Of a DNA stretch of 64,000 nucleotides, positions 43,216 through 51,624 are shown one piece after another; the stretch's first letter is position 1; each line of letters starts with the position of its first letter. The translations under genes and the position numbers were made by a program. The notes beneath the pieces are model-generated. The model was not told the DNA's origin. It did no database searches and was given only the letters and a program-made list of their open reading frames with translations. This DNA comes from an uncultured Halieaceae bacterium (lineage in GTDB: Bacteria > Pseudomonadota > Gammaproteobacteria > Pseudomonadales > Halieaceae), in contig CALJGI010000031.1 in the NCBI GenBank assembly GCA_938074045.1, positions 1-64,000 of the forward strand, in the 5' to 3' direction.

Positions 43216-44406
43216 TCAGGATTTGGCCCGCTCGAAGGAGTAAGCCTCTATCTTGTTCAGCTGGCTGCGAGCCATGATTTTGATGTTTTCCACCTGGATT
43301 TCTGTGCCGGGTACCGGCGCGCAGGATTCCAAATCTGATAACAGTTTGGTGTAGTAGCTATGGTTTTTATCCACGATGGTTATTTCCGCCTCATCGACCA
43401 GGCGCGAAACTTCTGAGCGGGTGCCGCCGTGATCCATGCGATTAATCCAGAAGGACAAAATGCGCCGCATGGCCCGCGGAGCATTTTTCGGAGGAATTCT
43501 AAGGCAACCCAGGGTGAGGCTGCGTTTGTCTTCGCTGAATTGGACTGGTGACAGGTATGCTGCCAGATCATTCAGAGCCGTGGGAAGTTGCTTGAAGTTG
43601 TGTTTGGCGCTGTAGTTGCGTAATAACTTGAGGGTGGCAGTATTTCCAATCGGCAGCTCCATGGGTATAGAGAGTACCGCAGGGCATCGGGTTTCCGTAT
43701 ATCCGTAACCAACGAGAATCTGATGGTCGTCTTGACGGCCGTAGCGTACGTAGCACTCCTCACCACCTTCGGGGTCTGAATAGCGAGTTACCTTTATCGC
43801 TTTAGCGCCGCCGGAAAACCCTGGCGCTAATGGATGGTGATTGAAGAAATCTACCAGAGGCATAAGTACGCTAACTTTTTCGTCACTGTTCTCAGCGACC
43901 TTTTTCTTGAGGTAGCGCGACTTCAAAAAGGACTGTAAAAGGAAGTTCTCTTTGCTCCAGGCGTCGTAATTTGAAACATATTGGGTGTTGGTCAGTCGAA
44001 CCAGTAATTCCCGGTCCAGGTGGTAAAGGGTGTCAGTGCTGCAGGATTGGTAGCGGTGTACCTTGTCAGTGATATTGTAAATGGCAACCATACTCTCCAG
44101 CAGCTTCTGCTGAGTTGCCGAAAGCTCCCCGCTGATGGATGCAATACTGATTTCGGTATCCCTCAGTTCCAGCTCGAACGACGGAATGGGCAGTAGCACT
44201 GTCGGCGGCAGCTTGATCAGAGTCTCATTAGTCGGTAATTCCGCCGGTGCGGAAATTGAGAGGTCACCCTCGAAGCTTCTAATGTTGAGTCGGTCATTCA
44301 GCTCCGCACCGCCTTCCAGACACAGCTTTACCAGGATTTCGAGGTGATGCTCGATCTCGCTATTGTCAGTCTCCAGGTTGATAATACTGGTCCCCGCGCA
44401 GTCCAA
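43216..44406 (-). CDS. SET-domain protein (SETD6/Rubisco LSMT-like lysine methyltransferase fold)
   Basis: A 396-residue protein that keeps the order of motifs of eukaryote-like SET methyltransferases: an N-terminal NDRLNIRSFEGDLSISAPAEL plus IKLPPTVLLP (the G-x-G-like and I-P segments, in weak form), then LMPLVDFFNHHP with N189-H190, a YVRYGRQDDHQILVGYGY block with Y222-G223 and Y234-G235-Y236. The ~145-residue C-terminal helical region fits the substrate-binding (Rubis-subs-bind) domain. Such proteins methylate lysines using SAM. A bacterial member is unusual; partner and substrate are unknown. It sits beside tRNA-Thr, a frequent integration spot. No signal peptide. Confidence 0.65.
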   Translation of the reverse strand: MDCAGTSIINLETDNSEIEHHLEILVKLCLEGGAELNDRLNIRSFEGDLSISAPAELPTNETLIKLPPTVLLPIPSFELELRDTEISIASISGELSATQQKLLESMVAIYNITDKVHRYQSCSTDTLYHLDRELLVRLTNTQYVSNYDAWSKENFLLQSFLKSRYLKKKVAENSDEKVSVLMPLVDFFNHHPLAPGFSGGAKAIKVTRYSDPEGGEECYVRYGRQDDHQILVGYGYTETRCPAVLSIPMELPIGNTATLKLLRNYSAKHNFKQLPTALNDLAAYLSPVQFSEDKRSLTLGCLRIPPKNAPRAMRRILSFWINRMDHGGTRSEVSRLVDEAEITIVDKNHSYYTKLLSDLESCAPVPGTEIQVENIKIMARSQLNKIEAYSFERAKS

Positions 44407-44579
44407 AGAGGGCCGTATTATAGACTCAAACTGGCTTTTGGTGGCTACTGCTTAGCTGTTGATCAGACCAGACCAGAATAGGGTGAAGCCAGTGGGTGAG
44501 AACCCCTTTGCTCTGAAACTGTAACCTATGCGCCCGGAATAAAGTGTTACCACTCCTCCCGGAATAGACCTTGGGAAAA

Positions 44580-44655
44580 TGGTGCCGGAAATAGGAATCG
44601 AACCTACGACCTTTTCATTACGAGTGAACTGCTCTACCGACTGAGCTATTCCGGC
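44580..44655 (-). tRNA. tRNA-Thr (anticodon CGU)
   Basis: The minus strand reads a full cloverleaf: acceptor GCCGGAA pairing with TTCCGGC, D-arm AGCTCAGTCGGTAGAGC, anticodon loop CTCGTAA with anticodon CGU, TpsiC arm AGGTTCGATTCCT, and an encoded CCA end. The sequence is very near enterobacterial thrW-type tRNAs. The 3' end faces the SET-protein gene. Confidence 0.95.
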
Positions 44656-44785
44656 ACAGACCAGAACTGATCTGGAGCGCGAGTCTACTGATTGGCCTGC
44701 GGGCTTGCAATACCCGCACCTCCCATTTACACACCCTGTCGCAAGGGGCATGATTGACCGCAGGTAAAGGGAGTGCGAACACCGT

Positions 44786-46888
44786 ATGGATAAGTATCAC
44801 CTGCTGTTTGCCGGTGAAGTTGCCAAGGGGCAAGATCCCGAGGTTGTCAAAACACGTATGTCCAGGCTGCTGGATATCGATCCAGGGCCGGAGCTTGATC
44901 GCCTGTTCGATGGCGAACCGCACATTCTTCACCACGATCTTGAAAGAGAACAGCTCAATGAAGCATTTCTGGCGTTGGCTCGTACCGGTGCCCGGCCGGT
45001 CATTGCCGAGGTGGTTAAAGTCGACACGCCGCCGCTACCGGTGGTCGAAGAAGTGGAAGATACAAAAGAGATAGTTGAACCGGCGTCAGAGGTGGCAGTT
45101 CCGCCCGGGATCAGTACACCCATCCCGGAGAAAGTAGCCGACTCCGCCGATGCTAACAGCATTGGAAAGCCAGAGGACGAAACCGCCTTCGACGCTGGCA
45201 GCAGCCCCAATCTTTTTGCGCTGCGCTTGTCTGATCGTGCCAAACCTGATTACTCCGTCGCCCATAAAGGGTTCCTGGAAATGCGAGGGTTGAAGTCATT
45301 ACTCGCCGGCTTGTTAGGTGCCATCACTGTGTATCTATTGAGCGCACTGCTGGGAGGAGATCCGGACCAGCCTGACCTGGGAGGCCCGCGTGTATTGCAG
45401 GTAGATTTTGCAAAAAATCTCTATGTGGCGGTGGGTCCCTACGTGGTGAAGCACGATGCCAGCGGTGCTGTGACGGATGAATTTGATTTGCGTGAATTTG
45501 GCCTGCAGTCAGCTGACGGTGGCTTTGCAGTTTTTTCAAACGGCGATCTGCTGGTCGCTGGTGTTGGCGATCAGGGCAGGACGCTTCACCGCTGTGAGGT
45601 GACCAGCGAATCCTGTACGCCCCTCGCCATTGATTTACCCGCCGAGGCCGGGTTGGAGTTTGTCACCCTGGATGGCAACGATGCTTTTTATCTGACCTCC
45701 CCTGGCGGGCAGTTGATCTACAAATTCAGCGGTAGCGGACAGCAGCGCTATGAGAGCAAACCTCTTTATGATGACCCGTCCAATGTGGTGATGCATCGCG
45801 GTCTGATTTATGTGGCCAATAGAGGCGAGTCCAATATTGTTTCGGCTCTCCCGGACAATGTTGGTTTTGGTGCGGTATTGGAGCGTCAATCGCTGGCGAA
45901 TCCAGAGGCAGAATCGCTTTCCCACACTCAGTTGCATACGATCAGTCGCGCGGGGGATTTTTGGTGGGCATTGCTGCGCAGTGCTGACGGGAACAGCTCC
46001 GGGTTATATCAATATGACAATCAATGGAACTATGTCGCTACCGCCGATCTGCCCGAGGGCGCAATCGCCGATTCCCTTGCGGTTTGGAACGAACAGTTGT
46101 TGGTGGTCGACGAAATCGGTCGGATTGTATATCGCTACTCTATCGGTGGAGAGCTGTTGTCACCGCTGGATTCTGCGGTGGTGAATGAGCTGAGTGCGGA
46201 ACCGGGTGCTGGTTGGGAGTGGTTGCCCAACCTGCGTCGCATGATACTTGGCTTGATAATCCTGCAGGTGGCGGCCTTGCTTGCTGCCGTGGGTTACTGT
46301 CGACTTCGCTCCCAGATTTACACGCCACCCCATGACCCGGAAGAAGTTCTCTTCTCTCCAGACGATTCCAACATCCGTTGGCTGGGCGTTTCAGAGAAGG
46401 TCAGGGATCGTGTCAAACTCATGGGGTGTGGCGTAGTGGCAGGGTTTCTGTTGATCCTTGTGGCAGCCCGATTGGGCTTTTTACCCGAGGTATTAGCGCT
46501 GGGCCTGCTGGTGGTGTGCATGGTGTTGATTGCTGAGTTGGTAGGCCTGTACCAGGGAAGTTTTGCCTATCTGGGTATCCTTGGCGATCGTTTGATTCTG
46601 GTAGACCCGGACAGTACCTACCGGGTAGCACGAACTTCAAGGTTGCAGCATCGAGAAAGGCATCTGATGATTGATGACGTGATTGTGTGCCTCGGTAATC
46701 GCTTTCAGCATCTCTTTGAGCCGTCGGAATTGGAAGAGTTTGTGCAGCCTTTGATGATGCGTGGTATTCGCACAGATCGGCTGACGCTGCAGATTAAGAT
46801 GATAGAAACCGGACACCCTCAGTTAGTGGCGAGGGTGGTGGCGGCGGTTGCTGCGGTGGTTGCGATTCTTTATTTGGGGGTGTGGTAG
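44786..46888 (+). CDS. large membrane protein with propeller-like extracytoplasmic region
   Basis: A 700-residue protein. Residues 1-165 are a cytoplasmic-type acidic region (KYHLLFAGEVAKGQDPEVVKTRM, then a Pro/Val/Glu-rich linker). A membrane helix at ~168-188 is followed by about 290 residues of repeated short strands (VLQVDFAKNLYVAVGPYVV, ADGGFAVFSNGDLLVAGVG, GNDAFYLTSPGGQLIY) that look like NHL/beta-propeller blades. Then come a second helix at ~483-505, a cytoplasmic loop, two more helices (~550-590), a DRLILVDPDSTYRVAR segment and a final helix. I cannot name the family. Possibly a sensor or a scaffold. It is divergent from tRNA-Thr. Confidence 0.6.
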   Translation: MDKYHLLFAGEVAKGQDPEVVKTRMSRLLDIDPGPELDRLFDGEPHILHHDLEREQLNEAFLALARTGARPVIAEVVKVDTPPLPVVEEVEDTKEIVEPASEVAVPPGISTPIPEKVADSADANSIGKPEDETAFDAGSSPNLFALRLSDRAKPDYSVAHKGFLEMRGLKSLLAGLLGAITVYLLSALLGGDPDQPDLGGPRVLQVDFAKNLYVAVGPYVVKHDASGAVTDEFDLREFGLQSADGGFAVFSNGDLLVAGVGDQGRTLHRCEVTSESCTPLAIDLPAEAGLEFVTLDGNDAFYLTSPGGQLIYKFSGSGQQRYESKPLYDDPSNVVMHRGLIYVANRGESNIVSALPDNVGFGAVLERQSLANPEAESLSHTQLHTISRAGDFWWALLRSADGNSSGLYQYDNQWNYVATADLPEGAIADSLAVWNEQLLVVDEIGRIVYRYSIGGELLSPLDSAVVNELSAEPGAGWEWLPNLRRMILGLIILQVAALLAAVGYCRLRSQIYTPPHDPEEVLFSPDDSNIRWLGVSEKVRDRVKLMGCGVVAGFLLILVAARLGFLPEVLALGLLVVCMVLIAELVGLYQGSFAYLGILGDRLILVDPDSTYRVARTSRLQHRERHLMIDDVIVCLGNRFQHLFEPSELEEFVQPLMMRGIRTDRLTLQIKMIETGHPQLVARVVAAVAAVVAILYLGVW

Positions 46889-46899
46889 TCATAGTCCCA

Positions 46900-47277
46900 G
46901 TTTTGGAAATTATCATGTGGCTTTGACCGGAGCCTCTTGTGCCTGTTTTTTCTCCGCGCTTGGCCAGTGCCCGGGCCAGCGCTATCTGTACCGGAAAATA
47001 ATTGGCATGGGATTTACGCACTGATTGTGCCCAGAACATGGACTTTTCCTCGTTACCCTGCAGCAACTGTCCAAAAGCTCAGCAGAGTGGACCACTGGGC
47101 GTGCCCGGGGTCGCTGGTGGTCTCGCCCATTGAACGAACAGTGCCCTCCAGCACATAAGGGGCATTAAAGTCATGGCCGATGACGCGGACATCGTGGCCA
47201 CTTCCGTCGCCGCGATAAGTGAAGACAGTATTGCGTGCCGTGACAAAAAAGTCTGGAAAGTGCGGGAACTGACGCAT
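46900..47277 (-). pseudogene. relic of a TPR/adenylate-cyclase-like protein gene
   Basis: The minus frame 47277-47053 reads PDFFVTARNTVFTYRGDG then APYVLEGTVRSMGE, matching the conserved FFVIARNSTFTYKG ... VRYVLEGSVR block that follows the N-terminal domain of proteobacterial cyclase/TPR proteins. It then shifts frame: the 47066 frame gives SHANYFPVQIALARALAKRGE, a TPR-like tail, and a further shift restores KKQAQEAPVKAT. All the middle TPR units are missing. This is a multiply deleted and frameshifted pseudogene, with no intact copy in the window. Confidence 0.6.
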
Positions 47278-47283
47278 CGGTTG

Positions 47284-47454
47284 TCAGTTCGGGAAATGTT
47301 TTTCGTATGACGCCCCGTGGGTCACTAGCTGACGTCTGATCAGAGCCCGCAATGGCATAAAAATCATTGCCGTGATCGCCAGCAGTACAGCCAGACCAGA
47401 CATTTCAGATTCATTGGCGAAGACCCAGTCTTTTATTTGAGTGCTTATATCCAC
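47284..47454 (-). CDS. possible 56-residue membrane protein after the ABC permease gene
   Basis: A GTG-initiated frame of 56 codons encodes DISTQIKDWVFANESEMSG, one hydrophobic helix (LAVLLAITAMIFMPL) and a basic tail (RALIRRQLVTHGASYEK). A GGGA lies about 8 nt before the GTG, and the frame starts 34 nt after the ABC permease stop on the same strand. A stop codon just upstream means this GTG is the only start. I do not recognise a family. It could be a real small operon member or a chance frame beside the relic. Confidence 0.35.
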   Translation of the reverse strand: MDISTQIKDWVFANESEMSGLAVLLAITAMIFMPLRALIRRQLVTHGASYEKHFPN

Positions 47455-47488
47455 AGCGGATTCCCAGCCCTGATGTCTGTTGTGTTAA

Positions 47489-48664
47489 TTATCCCAGACT
47501 CAAAATCGCCTTCTGAGAACGCAGACGCCGACTCAGAACAAGGCTCAGAATCAGGCAGATGGTCAGGGTCGCGAGCGCTGTGATCAGACTTTCCCCCAGG
47601 CCCACACCGCTTCCCTTGAAAACAGCTTCAAGCAGCAGATATTGCCCTGATATGGGCAGCCAGCTCAGGATATCTGGCCTGTCGTTTACAAAGGTCAGAG
47701 CCATGGGAGCTATCGCCGGTAACATCATGACCATGCTCACGGTGGATTGCGCTTCTTTGAAAGAGCGCGAGAAGAAAGCGACAAATAATTGCAGTGAAGC
47801 GGCGAAAACACTTAGCGGCAGGAGAATGGCTAACAAGGTCAGGGCCGTTGTGAAGTCCAGCGTAAAAGCGAGCCCAATACGCGCGAGATCGATCAAGGGT
47901 ATGACGAGGGCGCTGAAAAACAGGGTGAGTGTTACACCCACCGCCGAGACCAGGCTGGCGACAGTCAGTTTGGCGAGCACTATTTGTCCCGTGCCAACCG
48001 GTTGGCACAGCAGCAGTTCGAGCACCTGTCGCTCACGTTCACCGGCACTTGAATCGACAGCAACAGGAAGTCCGGACAAGAATGCAGCAAGCATCAGGTA
48101 CAGCACCAACAGAAGAGTAATAAACCCGGTGTTGTTGCCGGTGGGTGCAGTGTCCTGCTCGTGCAGTTCAATGACCCGCAGTAATTGCAGATCGATGCCT
48201 CGCATCACCAGTCGCTGTGTGCCCAGATTGCGGCTGTAATCTATCACCGCCTGCCGGACTCTGCGCAGCGGCGCCAGCAGGGCCTTCTCGGTATAGTCGG
48301 CGCGCAGGACGACATCGATGGTGCGACCGGACTGTATCAGCTCGGCGTAGTCCGTTGGAATAGTCAGCTGGATATCGCGATCTTGCCAGAGTGAAGCCTG
48401 TTCTTCCGGAGCCGCCGCCAACGGGTGGATACCCTGTTCCGCCAGCCAGGAAATCAGTCGTGGTGCTGATTCTTGTCCGTCAATTTTTATATAGATATCC
48501 GGACGATCCAGGGCCTCGTTAATGGCCGTCTGGGTGGCGGCGTATATCACTACTGGTGCCATTACCGCGATGGCCATCGCGGCTACCAGGGCGCGTCGAT
48601 CACGCCAGGCTTCCCGCAGTTCTTTCTGCACCATGGTCAGCCACAGGGCAATCGCTGCCTTCAT
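47489..48664 (-). CDS. ABC transporter permease (NatB/ABC-2 type)
   Basis: A 391-residue permease with one N-terminal helix (~22-42), a ~130-residue soluble loop (RPDIYIKIDGQESAPRLISWL; QDRDIQLTIPTDYAELIQSG), then five or six further helices with the conserved GERERQVLELLLCQPV segment between the first two. This is the ABC-2/NatB layout of exporters of sodium ions, drugs or antibiotics. It overlaps the ATPase gene by 4 nt, so the two form one transporter. Substrate unknown. Confidence 0.9.
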   Translation of the reverse strand: MKAAIALWLTMVQKELREAWRDRRALVAAMAIAVMAPVVIYAATQTAINEALDRPDIYIKIDGQESAPRLISWLAEQGIHPLAAAPEEQASLWQDRDIQLTIPTDYAELIQSGRTIDVVLRADYTEKALLAPLRRVRQAVIDYSRNLGTQRLVMRGIDLQLLRVIELHEQDTAPTGNNTGFITLLLVLYLMLAAFLSGLPVAVDSSAGERERQVLELLLCQPVGTGQIVLAKLTVASLVSAVGVTLTLFFSALVIPLIDLARIGLAFTLDFTTALTLLAILLPLSVFAASLQLFVAFFSRSFKEAQSTVSMVMMLPAIAPMALTFVNDRPDILSWLPISGQYLLLEAVFKGSGVGLGESLITALATLTICLILSLVLSRRLRSQKAILSLG

Positions 48665-49395
48665 GCGGCGATCCCTTCGTCGGTACCTATGATGCGTACA
48701 AATGCTTCTTCAAGTTCGTTGGTTCCGGCCAGTTCACACAATTGCTGTGGGGTACCTTCCGCCGCGAGGCGACCATTGGCAAGCACAACGACGCGATCAC
48801 ACAGGGCCGCGACCTCCTGCATGACGTGACTGGAAAACAAAATGCAATGCCCTTCATCGCGCAGGCTGCGCAAACGGTCACGCATAATCCGTGTGCTCAT
48901 CACATCCAGCCCACGGGTGGGCTCATCCAGTACCAGATTTCTGGGTCGATGCACCAGCGCCTGGGCCAGAGTCACTTTCATGCGTTCCCCCTGGGAGAAA
49001 CCAGTGCTGCGGCGGTTGGATATCCCTTCGATCTGTAGTTCGGCGATGATGTCATCAACCGCCTTCGCCCTGTTTTTGCCCGTCAACCCGTGAAGCCCGG
49101 CGAAATACTCAATTTGTTCACGTGCGGTCAATCGATTGTACAAACCAAATTTGTCCGGGAAGATGCCCAGCTGACGACGCGCATTACGTGGTTGTTGTTC
49201 GACGATAATATCGTCTACCCGGGCATGGCCCTGATCCGGTTGCAGTAAACCATAGAGTAGCCGAAGGCATGTGGTCTTGCCGGCGCCGTTGGGTCCCAGA
49301 AGTCCGGTGATGGTGCCGTCAGCTGCACTAAATGATACGTCCTGCAGTGCCTTTATCTCACCAAAGCTTTTGCTCAGCTTGTCGACTGTGAGCAT
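48661..49395 (-). CDS. ABC transporter ATP-binding protein (NatA type)
   Basis: A 244-residue ATPase with Walker A GLLGPNGAGKTT, Q-loop, signature GFSQGERMKVTLAQAL (FSQGE in place of LSGGQ, common in NatA/drug exporters), Walker B NLVLDEPTRGLD and the His switch in FSSHVMQE. It pairs with the ABC-2 permease encoded just downstream. The gene lies 6 nt after the alpha/beta hydrolase gene end, so the hydrolase, ATPase and permease may be one operon. Confidence 0.93.
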   Translation of the reverse strand: MLTVDKLSKSFGEIKALQDVSFSAADGTITGLLGPNGAGKTTCLRLLYGLLQPDQGHARVDDIIVEQQPRNARRQLGIFPDKFGLYNRLTAREQIEYFAGLHGLTGKNRAKAVDDIIAELQIEGISNRRSTGFSQGERMKVTLAQALVHRPRNLVLDEPTRGLDVMSTRIMRDRLRSLRDEGHCILFSSHVMQEVAALCDRVVVLANGRLAAEGTPQQLCELAGTNELEEAFVRIIGTDEGIAA

Positions 49396-49401
49396 GTATT
49401 T

Positions 49402-50838
49402 TTAACCTCCGTCGTTGAGCGTGAGCATAAACCGGGTTGGGGGGGTATCTTCCAGGCAACTGATATCGAGGGTGTACAGTTTCTCGGGGGCATTCAGAAA
49501 ATCGCTGACAATATCCCGCGCACAGCTGTGAAAAGTGACTGTATGTGCCCCGTTGGGTACTTCCAGATGCCGTCCGCGGCTCAAACCAGCCAGGGCTTTC
49601 TCGCCATTGGATGGTGGCGTCACAGGGTCCATTTCACCGGACAGCAGCAGTGAAGGTATGTTGCTGACAACGGGTTCGCCAAATTCGTCGGGCACGGCGT
49701 AGCGTGGCCAGTCCTTACATAGCAGTTGCCACGGCCGGTGACTGGCTGCACCGCCAAACAGATTGTCTGCATCTTGTGCCCAATCCGCTGCGCTTATTCT
49801 TGGAAAGTCTTCGTTGCAGATAATGTTCAGGTTTAAACCAACCGCAATTTGTTCCGATAGCTCGATGGTTTGTGCGATGACACCGACCAGCGGCGCGTAA
49901 TTTCCCATGGCTGTTTGCTGGATGACCAAGGGCAGGATCTGACGCGTGTGGGGGCTGTATAGCAACATGCGCAGGTTGCCGACCAGCACGTCGAAGGTGA
50001 GATCGAAAGGCGTTGCTGTGCCCAGGGTAGGGTGAGTTACCTCTGTGGAGACCGGCGATTCCATCAGTCGATCGGCCAGGTTGGAGAATGTATTACGAAG
50101 CTGCGGAAAGGCGTCTCTGCAGCGCTGGTTGGCTTCACACTCGGCTAACAGAAGATCAAAGGAGCGCGCGCTGGATTGCCCGAATGGGCCGATGGGAATC
50201 TGAGTTGGCCCGAGAGAATCCAATACCGCTGCGCGAATAAACTGTGGATAGTGTTTCATGTAGACCAGGCCGAGACGAGAACCGTAGGAACCGCCATACA
50301 GATTGATCTGTTCATAGCCGAGCGCGATTCTCAGGCTCTCGAGATCGCGTACTGAATTGGCGGTGGAGAAATGTATGACATCCGCCCCGAGTTCATCCAG
50401 ACACTCGCCTATAAGCTGCCTGGTATTGTCATCTGAGACCGATGCAAAGGGTGGCAGGTCGGGAGTTCCACAACGCAGGGCCGCCGATTGCCCGGTGCCG
50501 CGCTGATCTATGAGTACCAGGTCTCGTTGCTGGCGCACCTCACTGAAGGCACCTGTGATCATGCCGGCGACGTCAACAGCGGCCTGGCCCGGCCCCCCGG
50601 CCAGAAAAAACAGGGGATCTGCGGGACCATCAGAGCGCAGAGCGGGTATCACTGCGTAGTTGAGGCTCAGGGTGCCTGCGGCAGGATTTTCGTAGTTCAG
50701 GGGCACTGGCAATTTGCCGCACCGGACCTCGCTGCGCAGTCCATTCAGATGACACGCTTGTTCTACCGTCGACGCCTCTGCGCCCAGCGGAAACAAACAC
50801 AGTACAGTGAGAGACAGAATCAGATGGTGGGCTGGCAT
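49402..50838 (-). CDS. exported alpha/beta hydrolase (prolyl/tripeptidyl aminopeptidase type)
   Basis: A 478-residue hydrolase with a signal peptide (residues 1-22, ...PLGAEAST). The catalytic elbow is GGSYGSRLGL near residue 190; the fold order includes FFLAGGPGQAA (oxyanion), DQRGTGQS, and a late SGEMDPVTPPSNGEK (Asp) and GAHTVTF (His). A C-terminal Cys-containing TAP-like lid is present. Family members are periplasmic proteases or esterases acting on N-terminal residues. It lies between the GNAT gene and the ABC genes, all on the minus strand with gaps of 6 nt. Confidence 0.87.
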   Translation of the reverse strand: MPAHHLILSLTVLCLFPLGAEASTVEQACHLNGLRSEVRCGKLPVPLNYENPAAGTLSLNYAVIPALRSDGPADPLFFLAGGPGQAAVDVAGMITGAFSEVRQQRDLVLIDQRGTGQSAALRCGTPDLPPFASVSDDNTRQLIGECLDELGADVIHFSTANSVRDLESLRIALGYEQINLYGGSYGSRLGLVYMKHYPQFIRAAVLDSLGPTQIPIGPFGQSSARSFDLLLAECEANQRCRDAFPQLRNTFSNLADRLMESPVSTEVTHPTLGTATPFDLTFDVLVGNLRMLLYSPHTRQILPLVIQQTAMGNYAPLVGVIAQTIELSEQIAVGLNLNIICNEDFPRISAADWAQDADNLFGGAASHRPWQLLCKDWPRYAVPDEFGEPVVSNIPSLLLSGEMDPVTPPSNGEKALAGLSRGRHLEVPNGAHTVTFHSCARDIVSDFLNAPEKLYTLDISCLEDTPPTRFMLTLNDGG

Positions 50839-50844
50839 GTCCTG

Positions 50845-51462
50845 TCAGTCCTGCGGATGCGGTTTGCGCCACATAAACCAGAGGGTAGCGCCATTGGGTT
50901 CAAAGCAGTGCTCACCGGTGATTTCAAAGCCGTGTCGCTCGTAAAGTGGAATATTGTGTTCGCTGGAACTTTCCAGATAAGCGGGGATATTTGCAGCATC
51001 ACATATCGGCGTGACAGTTTTTAACAGTGCGGACCCTACACCTCGACCCTGGTGCGCCTGGCGTGCACCGATGGCTTGCAAATAGTAGTGCGGTTGCTTT
51101 GGATGGTGTTCGCTCATCACCGCCTGCAGGCTTTCGAGTCGCTTTGCCACGTGTAAACCGCTGGTTAGCATCAGCCGCAGAATCAACCAGATTTGGGTTG
51201 CCGATATTTTGATATCAAAGGGCACCCCCGGTGGCAGCCACATGGATGCGCCGCGGTTTTCGCTGTCTCTGTGCACCAGCTGATGAGGCAAAAAAAGTTG
51301 ACGTGCCAGCATCTGAAAAAAACCGGCGTAGACCGTCGTGTTCGGCATCCCCCAGTTCATCACCGGGTCGTGCTCGAAGGCATCCCCGAGAATATCGCCC
51401 ATTAGTTTGTATTCATTCATCGCAGCCGGGACGATACGGGTGGGTGCTTCCAGATCAGTCAT
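50845..51462 (-). CDS. GNAT family N-acetyltransferase
   Basis: A ~205-residue acetyltransferase with the GNAT acetyl-CoA signature QAHQGRGVGSALLKTV (Q/RxxGxG/A) near residue 145 and the C-terminal YERHGFEITGEH. The substrate-side N-terminal half includes a membrane-like stretch (WLILRLMLTSGLHVAKRL). The start is not certain: ATG 51462 (given), ATG 51495 and ATG 51558 are in frame; the domain begins right after 51462. It is 6 nt upstream of the hydrolase gene on the same strand. Substrate unknown. Confidence 0.85.
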   Translation of the reverse strand: MTDLEAPTRIVPAAMNEYKLMGDILGDAFEHDPVMNWGMPNTTVYAGFFQMLARQLFLPHQLVHRDSENRGASMWLPPGVPFDIKISATQIWLILRLMLTSGLHVAKRLESLQAVMSEHHPKQPHYYLQAIGARQAHQGRGVGSALLKTVTPICDAANIPAYLESSSEHNIPLYERHGFEITGEHCFEPNGATLWFMWRKPHPQD

Positions 51463-51624
51463 CGAAATACTCTGCAGGCGCGGTGTAGTGGGCATCTGTG
51501 ACAAGATAGCAGCATTGTACAGTTTTGACACGATGCCCCTCAGATCGAGCGAACACACTAAAATTGAGCAATATGCAGGATGGGGCGTTAGAATATCGGG
51601 ATCAACACTTGTAGGGAGGTCTGC

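Noticed and set aside
44407-44785. Possible prophage or island boundary at tRNA-Thr
   Set aside because: No integrase gene, no direct repeat of the tRNA 3' end and no phage genes are seen; only the odd gene content on one side hints at it.
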